NCBI RefSeq assembly: GCF_036373705.1
Contig: NC_089850.1
Coordinates: 34,024,233-34,088,232, forward strand
Length of the DNA: 64,000 nucleotides
Direction: 5' to 3'
Source of the DNA: Amia ocellicauda
Taxonomy: Eukaryota > Chordata > Actinopteri > Amiiformes > Amiidae
Every line of letters starts with the position of its first letter. The first letter of the stretch is position 1. Below the pieces are notes generated by a model. The model did not search any database. It was not told the origin of the DNA and was given only the letters and a program-made list of their open reading frames with translations. Below are positions 56,951-64,000 of the stretch, in pieces. A program made the translations under genes and the position numbers.

Positions 56951-58340
56951 AGCCGAGCGCAGGCAGTGTATCAGCCGGCTCTGGCCCTGCTTCCTCTCCA
57001 GGCTGAAAAAATACTTGCTGGGGGAATCGCTCTGCTCCCTGTTTCCAGTTGAGTCCAGAACATGCTGGATCTCCACAATCTCAGTCTCCAGGGACCTCAT
57101 TGACTCATTAATGATCTTGGTGACACTGCCAGTGTAATGCTGACAGAATTGGCAGATCTGCACCTTGCCCACATCCCACCATTGCCTCACAGAAGAAAAA
57201 TAGTTAATCTTACCACTCCACTGTAGCAAAAAAGAAATAAAACAGGATTTAAATTTTGTATCACTGGTTAAAATGTTGTTAAAATGAAAATGAGAGCTTT
57301 TAGTAAGCATTTTAGTGTTTTTACTGCCAGTTTTATCACACCAACTTCTCTGTCTGACCACTGCTTAGTGACATGTACCTGTGTTATTCTGACAGCTAAG
57401 AATAAAAGTGAGGCAGAGAGTGTCCCCCCACACCTGCTACCAGCTATACTGCCTTTCTGCCCCGTTCAAACTCCACCACACATTCTGCAGGTCATGCCTC
57501 TCCTGCAGCCTCCTCATCTTCCTGGCAGACTGGGAGTGCAGCTCAGTGTGGTTCCTGTCAAGCTTGTCAATCTCCACCCAAAACCAGGTATGCTTGTCAA
57601 TATTGTTCCCCAGAACATTGTCAAGCTGTTATAAAACCCCCACTCTCTCCCTGCCGTTTGTCGGTGCAAATAAATTAATAAAAACAAACAACCGTCCCTC
57701 AACTACTGCCTTGACAACAAGCACCACCACCTCAGTCATTAAAACAGGAACTAATTTAAAATGCTCTGAAAATAAAACTGCAACTCCTGCGCTCTGTGGT
57801 GACCCATGACAAAAAAAAATATCGCCTTTCCAATCCCTGAACCATTCTGCTTCTAGCGCACTGTCCGTGTGTATCTCCTGTAAAAAGATCACGGATCACG
57901 GATCAGGTGTTTCTGCTTTACATACTCAAACACAGCCGCTCTCTTTAACACATCCCTGCTCTCATTTACATTCAAACTCCCTACTTTAAGTCACCTTCTC
58001 CTGCTCCGCCTCTTCTCTCTATACCACCTTATCTCTCAAACCAGGATCCACCTGTTCCTCCACCACGCCATCCCCCAGCATACCTCCATGAGATTAATCT
58101 CCTCATCTCCTCCTCACTCCTCACCACTCTTGCCTGTGCAGCGGTTTCTCCACCATCCGCCGACCTTACCCGGAGGCCGGAGTACTCGGACCTTCAGCCA
58201 CAGCTTCCTCCTGCTCGGGTCTCTCCCGTCGCTCGGGGCAATGCTGAACTATATGAGCCTCGCTCCTGCAATTGAAGCACTTTATCCCATCGGTTGTTAC
58301 AAAAATAGCGTAATCATGATTGTCAATCTTGAATTTTAAA
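56945..58340 (-). mobile_element. Tx1/L1-like LINE, 5' part
   Basis: Read on the minus strand: an ORF1-type CCHC zinc knuckle (CFNCRSEAHIVQHCPE, about 58290-58240), then the endonuclease N-terminus (MIFLQEIHTDSALEAEWFRD, GSPQSAGVAVLF, NLFAPTNGRE; 57892-57629), then the linker (QWWDVGKVQICQFCQHYTGS, SPSKYFFSLERKQGQSRLIH; 57180-56990). Frameshifts and losses lie between. The reverse transcriptase core is absent. Confidence 0.78.
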
Positions 58341-58818
58341 CAAAAGTTTTTGTGAACCGATCATGAACAACCCCCCCACAGATACAATGATCTACTATGT
58401 GTAGTTTGTATTTGGGTTTGTTGCCCTGGTTTATGGAATATTTAAATTACCTTAAATGTCTGTTTCACAAATGAAATCTTTAATTGGAATGTGGTGCTAG
58501 TCTCTGTGGAGACAGGCATGGCAGCCCATTTGTCAGTTGGGGGGCTCTCCAGCATGGATGTGTTATCTGTGTCCTTTGGTGAGCACAGGCTTGAACACAG
58601 AACTTCAAAGCTGTCTCCTTAAGTCCTTTACCACAATCCTCAATTTCTCAGTTAGGAAGGTATATGCATTTCTATTGTATGATTTACATAACCACCTCCT
58701 TTGATAATCAAAACTCACAAAAATACGATAAAAGTGTAAAACCAGAGAAAAGAGAAAGGGAAAAACAGTACAGACCTCCAGCAAACTCTCATCACTACAC
58801 ACCAAGCTCCTCCCACAC

Positions 58819-58825
<7 letters not shown>
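58341..58825. other. No gene seen
   Basis: AT-rich sequence with no recognisable protein frame or repeat family. Confidence 0.4.

Positions 58826-58892
<67 letters not shown>
58826..58892. repeat. (GA)n microsatellite
   Basis: About 33 GA units in an almost perfect run. The protein-like RERERE frame across it is an artefact. Confidence 0.95.
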
Positions 58893-58896
<4 letters not shown>

Positions 58897-59133
58897 GATT
58901 TAGAGATTGTTATAGAGACATTGGGCCCTATTCATCAAAGTGTCGGATTAAAAAATCCTTATTATGGACAGAATAAGAACAGTTTAAGAACTGTTTGTGA
59001 TTCATTAAATGTGGATTTCGCATTTCCCCACAACTGAGTGATGTCATGGCAGGTCAAATAGCTTCTGTTTTTTGGAATCCAACAAATCCTGAAAACACAG
59101 ACAGTTTCCTAATTAGCATATCATTGCCTATGC

Positions 59134-59137
<4 letters not shown>

Positions 59138-59188
<51 letters not shown>

Positions 59189-59330
59189 TATTTCTTAGCA
59201 GACGCCCTTATCCAGGGCGACTTACAAAATATAAGCGCAATACAAAGTGCAAAAATATAGTGCAGTACAAGGCATACAATTTTACAAATTCCAATTTACA
59301 TAATACAGTGCAATTCAAAGCACAAGTAGG
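59138..59330. repeat. (ATT)n run followed by a SINE-type motif
   Basis: An (ATT)n run (59138-59189) leads into TTAGCAGACGCCCTTATCCA GGGCGACTTACA (59196-59227), a phrase found at the tails of many fish SINE-like repeats. The run may mark its A/T-rich 3' tail in the reverse sense. A diverged inverse copy occurs at 30315-30355. Confidence 0.65.
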
Positions 59331-59959
59331 GGAAGGGGAGCGATTCATCAAACATTTCAGGTGCAAAGAAAGACTGTTTTTCTGTCCTAGTTTAACACCA
59401 CGTTGAAGCTGTCCTTAACATGGACAAAACAAGGATGGGGCTGTGGCGTTGGTGGAAAATGGGGTTCCAAATGCATGTCCAATAGAGCGTACCTGTTACG
59501 TGACCTTTTTTTTTGCCTGTGTATTTGTATACCTGTTAGTAGTACTACTTAGTGTAGCTACTGTTTTTAAGTTTACAATACTCAAGGATTTCAGGTTAAT
59601 TATGGAAAACACACGTTAAAGGCTGCATTCAACCCTTTATTAAAACAAAATGCAGTATATCACGTTATATTGTTACTGTTGCTTTTTTGCATGGTAGTTT
59701 GGATCTACACTGGTCAATAAGATCAGAGTCATGTTCAATGTGATAAAGTTTTCATCATTGACTAATGCAAAATGGAACATCATTATGCAATCCCACAATT
59801 GTGTGCAGCATTATTTGGGACAAAATGAAAATGAAAATGCAATAATCCCATTTGCATTTTCATTTCCATATACTAGTATGCACATTCAAAGACACTATTA
59901 AAATGTAAATGCAAAAGCCAATTGGAGAACTAACCACAGTTCTTCTGTGGATTTAGGCA
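59331..59959. other. No gene seen; short hairpin
   Basis: AATGAAAATGCAATAATCCC pairs imperfectly with ATTTGCATTTTCATTTCC at 59829-59872, giving a small hairpin. Nothing else was recognised. Confidence 0.35.
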
Positions 59960-60690
59960 GCCTCAGTTGCTTCTCTCTCTTCATCTAATCCCAGACAGAC
60001 TCGATGATGTTGAGATCAGGGCTCTGTGGGGGCCACACCATCACTTCCAGGACTCCATGTTCTTCTTTACGCTGAAGATAGTTCTTAATGACTGTCGCTG
60101 TAGGTTTGGGGTCGTTGTCATGCTGCAGAATAAATTTGGGGCCAATCAGATGCCTCCCTGATGGTATTGCATGATGGATAAGTATCTGCCTGTACTTCTC
60201 AGCATTGAGGAGACCATTCATTCTGACTAAATCCCCAACTCCATTTGCAGAAATGTTGCCCCAAACTTGCAAGGAACCTCCACCATGCTTCACTGTTGCC
60301 TGCAGACACTCATTCGTGTACGGCTCTCCAGCCCTTCGGCGAACAAACTGCCTTCTGCTACAGCCAGATATTTCAAATTTTGACTCATCACTCCAGAGCA
60401 CCTGCTGCCATTTTTCTGCACCCCAGTTCCTGTGCTTTCATGCATAGTTAAGTTGCTTGGCCTCGTTTCCACATTGGAGGTATGGCTTTTTGGCCGCAAG
60501 TCTTCCATGGAGGCCACCTCTGACCAGACTTCTCCAGACAGTAGATGGGTGTACCAGGGTCCCACTGTTTTCTGCCAATTCTGAGCTGATGGCACTGCTG
60601 GACATCTTCCGTTTCTGTGTGCTTCTTCAAAAGAGCTTGGACAGCACATCTGGAAACCCCTGTCTGCCTTGAAATTTCTTCTGTTCAGTC
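59960..60690 (-). mobile_element. Tc1/mariner element of D38E type, decayed
   Basis: 60401-59985 encodes 138 residues of the catalytic half of a transposase. Its triad is Asp in MLWSDESKFEISG, Asp in LQHDNDPKPTATV and Glu in SPDLNIIESVW, with 38 residues between the last two. That spacing is the mark of the DD38E (Intruder) group. Upstream frames (60649-60405) continue with frameshifts. The ends are not resolved. Confidence 0.8.
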
Positions 60691-60762
60691 ACTTTGCATT
60701 TTGTTAATTGATAAATATAATCTATTAACATGTCTATTTTTGAAAATAATCTTACTTTACAG

Positions 60763-60763
60763 C

Positions 60764-60826
<63 letters not shown>
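60763..60826. repeat. (TA)n microsatellite
   Basis: A TA dinucleotide run of about 30 units. Open frames through it are meaningless. Confidence 0.95.
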
Positions 60827-60831
<5 letters not shown>

Positions 60832-61015
60832 TATAATGTATATATGTGTAAAACATTTTTCTACAAGTCTGAGTGACGGCAAGACTAATGGTCGAGTACC
60901 AATTGTACACCGTTTCCTTTGGTATTTTTTTTTTATATTTGATGTTGCCTGGTCTAATATTAAAGTGTGTGTGAATAACTGGTTGAGAATTAACTCACTA
61001 CCTGGCAGTCATAGG

Positions 61016-61449
61016 TGTCATGGTTTCCAGCCACTAGAGGCCGCTGTCTCCATCTTTCCTTTTCCCTTCATTGTTCTTTTTTCACCTGTCAATCACCCAG
61101 TTAACATTCCTCCACACCCTTGTGCACTTCTGCTCCTGTCCTCTGTTTTCATTGGCTCTGCACCTTTCTTTCCTGTTCCTGCTCCTTGTCTTAAACCCCT
61201 CACTGCGCTCACTTGGGGTGAAGTCTCATCAGCACAGCTTACGACTCCGAGCCCCGTTTCCTCCCCGCCGACCACCGCCTGTGACCTCTGCCTTGCCTCT
61301 GCCTTGCCTCTGCCTTGCCTCTGCCTTGCCTCTGCCTTGCCTCTGCCATGCCTCTGCCTTGCCTCTGCCCAACCCACGCCTTCCTGACGATCCCTCGATC
61401 CAGCACTGCACCTGGGTCCTCTGTTTCTGAGCCCCAGAGGCACGTGACA
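61016..61449. mobile_element. Solo LTR with a perfect 5-bp target duplication
   Basis: The segment starts TGTCATGG and ends CACGTGACA (inverted TGTCA/TGACA). ATAGG occurs directly before (61011-61015) and directly after (61450-61454). The 434 bases are GC-rich compared with the surroundings and include a tandem tract at about 61290-61370. No internal retroviral genes are adjacent, so it is a solo LTR left by recombination. Confidence 0.92.
61290..61370. repeat. 11-bp tandem repeat within the solo LTR
   Basis: Units TGCCTTGCCTC repeat about seven times with one variant (GCCATG). The long open frames over it are repeat artefacts. Confidence 0.9.
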
Positions 61450-61927
61450 ATAGGGGGCTTAGGTTAAATTAGTGGGGGGTTTATCTTAATTGAGTGTGGA
61501 GTGTTTTATTATTGGGATTGGTGTTTTTGAGTTGGAATGTTTATCACTATTGTATGTGTGTAATGTATTTATTTTGCTTTGGTGTTATAGTTGGATTTTA
61601 GTTTATTTAGTGCCAGTGAACTATCCATGGCCCTCATGTCCCTGGATACCCCTCCTGTTATTCAATTACATTCTTCATACACATCTAATTCCTGTTATAC
61701 TATTATTATAAACTTGCAATATTTTAAACCTGGGTTCTGTTGTAACTTTTTGTAAAATAAATGTTTTAACTTTGTATCGGTGTTGTGGTGATTTTATACA
61801 GTCCATGCCAGTCATTGATGTTCTGCCCTGTCCAAAACCTGTGTGGTTAAAATAAGGTCCTTATTTGAAGGTGGCGTAGTCCAGAATAATTCATTCTATT
61901 TCGTTTTCTTTTATAGCTAGAGCTATG

Positions 61928-61945
61928 AGCTAGTGTAGCGTGTGG

Positions 61946-61987
<42 letters not shown>

Positions 61988-62006
61988 CCACACACTACAC
62001 TAGCTC
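61928..62006. repeat. Inverted repeat flanking a (TA)n loop
   Basis: GAGCTAGTGTAGCGTGTGGC on the left pairs with GCCACACACTACACTAGCTC on the right at 19 of 20 positions. About 38 bases of TA repeat lie between. It could extrude as a cruciform. Confidence 0.85.
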
Positions 62007-62030
62007 ATTCCATTTCTATACTAATACATA

Positions 62031-62500
62031 GTGTAAAACACGTGGAACAACTCTTCCCTCCCTCTGCACCTCTGCACAGCCACTTTTCTCCTTGTCTGGT
62101 TCTGTGCAAAACTCTCTCTCTCCCACAGTCCTTTGCATATCCCAGAATGCTATGTGGAGGAAGTGGTGACATCGCCCCGATGCTTGGTAACTCCACCCTC
62201 CAAAGGAGGAAGAGGAAGTAGAGAAGTAAGGGCTGAGCCAATCCACATGCACATCCGGAACACTGCCCTCTGCTGATTGGATATTATGCACCTTTTGTTT
62301 AGAACTGTATAAAGCAGTTTGAACACGAGTTTGCTCTGTTCTTCTTCCGGGCCGGCCTGATTAAGACTTCTTTACCATTTGCAACACAACAATTTGCAAT
62401 AAACCTTCCCCATATCCCCACCTTGATGTCGCTTAAACCAAGGGTTACAAACTTCCCAAACTGCCCAAAGACCCTTTTGCCAACCAGATTCTGGGTGAGG
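62031..62500 (+). mobile_element. Candidate retroviral-type LTR
   Basis: The stretch has promoter-like order: CCAAT-type GATTGG (62275), TATAAAG (62310) and AATAAA (62399), as in LTR U3-R-U5. Ends and target duplication were not identified, and no retroviral gene follows. This is a tentative call from signal order only. Confidence 0.3.
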
Positions 62501-62520
62501 AACCCCACCTAAAACAAAAT

Positions 62521-63534
62521 GCAGCAACTGCCTCATTATACTATGTTAATAAAAGGGAAAAATGAAGAACATCGAACGTTATCCTGAACTGACAAGTTCA
62601 GATTCAAAGAAGAGTTCAATTCAAGTCACGCAACTGTATGGAAGTAATCAGTTTCACAAACAGGGAGACAGTATCAAGCAGATAGAGGAAATTATCCACC
62701 CCCCAGAAAATGGGGGGGTGGGGGTAGTGACATTGTCTGCAGCCTCAGTTCCCCTCTGCATGCCTGCCAGACAGCATTCTCACAGACGTTGAGATGACTG
62801 TGAGAGAGGGAAAAGACAGCGACCTTGTAACTAAGTGCAAGGGTTCAAAACTACTACAAACACAGTCAAAGTGTCAACAAACAGTAATGTAAAAGGGAAA
62901 GATACAATGGTTTCATTACTAATGATAATAATATTGATGTTGATACAGAAGAATGGAAAAATAACAACTTGTATCTGTCTTCACAGGGGCCAGTAACAAT
63001 GAATATCTCTCACATTCATCCCACAGGTCCCACACCTAAATGCCATGACACATCAAATTGTATATTCTCCCCTCTAGCATTGGTCTCCGCACTTTGTGGC
63101 CGGCCCATATACCGTCCTCATGACCACTGATACCAGTGTGGATGGACAGGACGGGGAGGCACGGTTGAAACATTGGACTCAAGCAAAACCATATTATGGT
63201 AAAAGTAATTAAGAAACTAACTCTGTTTGATCCAACAGGAGGGTAGCGATGTCCAGGTCTCAACTATTTAAACTGTAGAAGGTATATAACTCCATAATTC
63301 CTTTTCAGGTGCTGAAAATAACATAATTGTATCTTTCAGGAAAACTGGAGAAAGGCCTGAAGAAATTGTTAAAAGGAAAAGCTGACATTCAAAAAGGAAG
63401 TGAAAATATAGGAAAAGGGAAAAAGAACAGCCACATAATTTCAACCTCCTTTAAATCCAAGCACAACTTAAGGATATAGAGTCTTGTGGGACCGTTTTAA
63501 CAAAACCTTGTATTCCTTACATGAGGACATTGAC
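62521..63534. other. No gene seen
   Basis: AT-rich sequence. Short open frames (62562-62792 plus, 63263-63036 minus) match nothing I know. A G-run with flanking GA/AG occurs at 62710-62730. Confidence 0.4.
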
Positions 63535-63845
63535 CCCCACAGTCCCTGATACAGATACAGGACAGCAGGATGACATATACACATTTTATGTTATTTTATT
63601 AATAAGCAGTGCACGGTGCTGTTGTAATCCTGGGATACTTTGAGACAGACTACTTAACTGAGTGAAATTAACCTGATAATTAGCTCCTACACCTCAAACT
63701 AATAATAGTACTTAATTATCATGCAGGGCAAAATGCCATAATTAGAGTAATAATAATGGATACAATAATATGTTTCATGTATTTAATTATTATTAATCAT
63801 AATAATGTTTCCTTTGATCATATGCAGACACTAATATGTTAAAAT
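63535..63845. repeat. Copy of the repeat at 56330-56950
   Basis: 63535-63690 matches 56780-56945 in direct orientation. 63650-63845 matches 56530-56330 in inverse orientation. Both share GTTGTAATCCTGGGA and AATTAACCTGATAATTAGCT. The 63846-64000 end of the window shows nothing further. Confidence 0.6.
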
Positions 63846-64000
63846 CGTTTACTTCATGTTTGTTAATACTGTATTAAATTGCCATAATGTGCGATTACTC
63901 TCCCAGTCAGTAACATTGCTCAGCTGCTCGGAGACGGGATGTTGAACTGATCATCGCAATGACTTGTTTGTTGTCATTCAGCAACCACATTATTAACACA

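Noticed and set aside
58664-58903. Frame ending in an Arg-Glu run
   Set aside because: Translation of the GA microsatellite.
61071-61450. Overlapping frames of 73-119 residues on both strands
   Set aside because: They read through an 11-bp tandem repeat in a solo LTR and have no protein-like content outside it.
1-64000. CRISPR arrays, bacterial operons, tRNA and rRNA genes
   Set aside because: The tandem arrays have no CRISPR-like repeat/spacer pattern, the genes are spliced vertebrate genes, and I recognised no tRNA or rRNA sequence.

Overview
The window is vertebrate nuclear DNA, almost certainly from a ray-finned fish. Its genes have GT-AG introns and match vertebrate families. The sequence is crowded with fish-type transposons: Tc1/mariner elements of several classes, hAT elements, CR1 and other LINEs, a SINE-type motif, LTRs, and many TA, AC, GA and ATT microsatellites. 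The CR1 3' end and the short introns would suit a non-teleost or early-branching ray-finned fish, but the species cannot be fixed from the sequence alone.

Five genes can be supported. (1) gprc6a, minus strand, 1225-11803: a class C amino-acid-sensing receptor with six coding exons that splice in phase into about 897 residues. (2) The C12orf57/grcc10 homologue, plus strand, 18094-19696: three exons, 122 residues. (3) An A2-type adenosine-receptor-like GPCR, minus strand, 21829-23828: three coding exons, 354 residues. (4) A short cytospin (SPECC1/SPECC1L) relative, minus strand, 24995-36761: ten coding exons, about 600 residues, ending in a calponin-homology domain. (5) An avidin-like biotin-binding protein, plus strand, 40929-43435: four exons, 145 residues.

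Layout: 1-11.8 kb is gprc6a, with introns full of Tc1 and LINE copies. 11.8-18 kb holds a decayed Tc1 element, a LINE tail and a 47-bp minisatellite that runs up to grcc10. 18-44 kb is the gene-rich part. 44-64 kb has no supported host gene and is a transposon graveyard: a nearly full-length CR1, Tc1 elements with D34E, D36E and D38E spacing, a hAT transposase relic, a Tx1/L1-like LINE piece and LTR-type sequences.

The adenosine receptor lies directly downstream of a cytospin gene on the same strand. This is the arrangement of SPECC1L-ADORA2A in human, with ADORA2B and SPECC1 also on one chromosome. The sequences here are clearly diverged, so the block may be a third, little-described duplicate of that pair. 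The other notable points are a Tc1 end that seems to supply the branch point of a gprc6a intron, a minisatellite made of repeated splice-acceptor-like units next to grcc10, a fish avidin with a streptavidin-like tryptophan, and two nearly identical DD36E Tc1 copies, one with an intact transposase.
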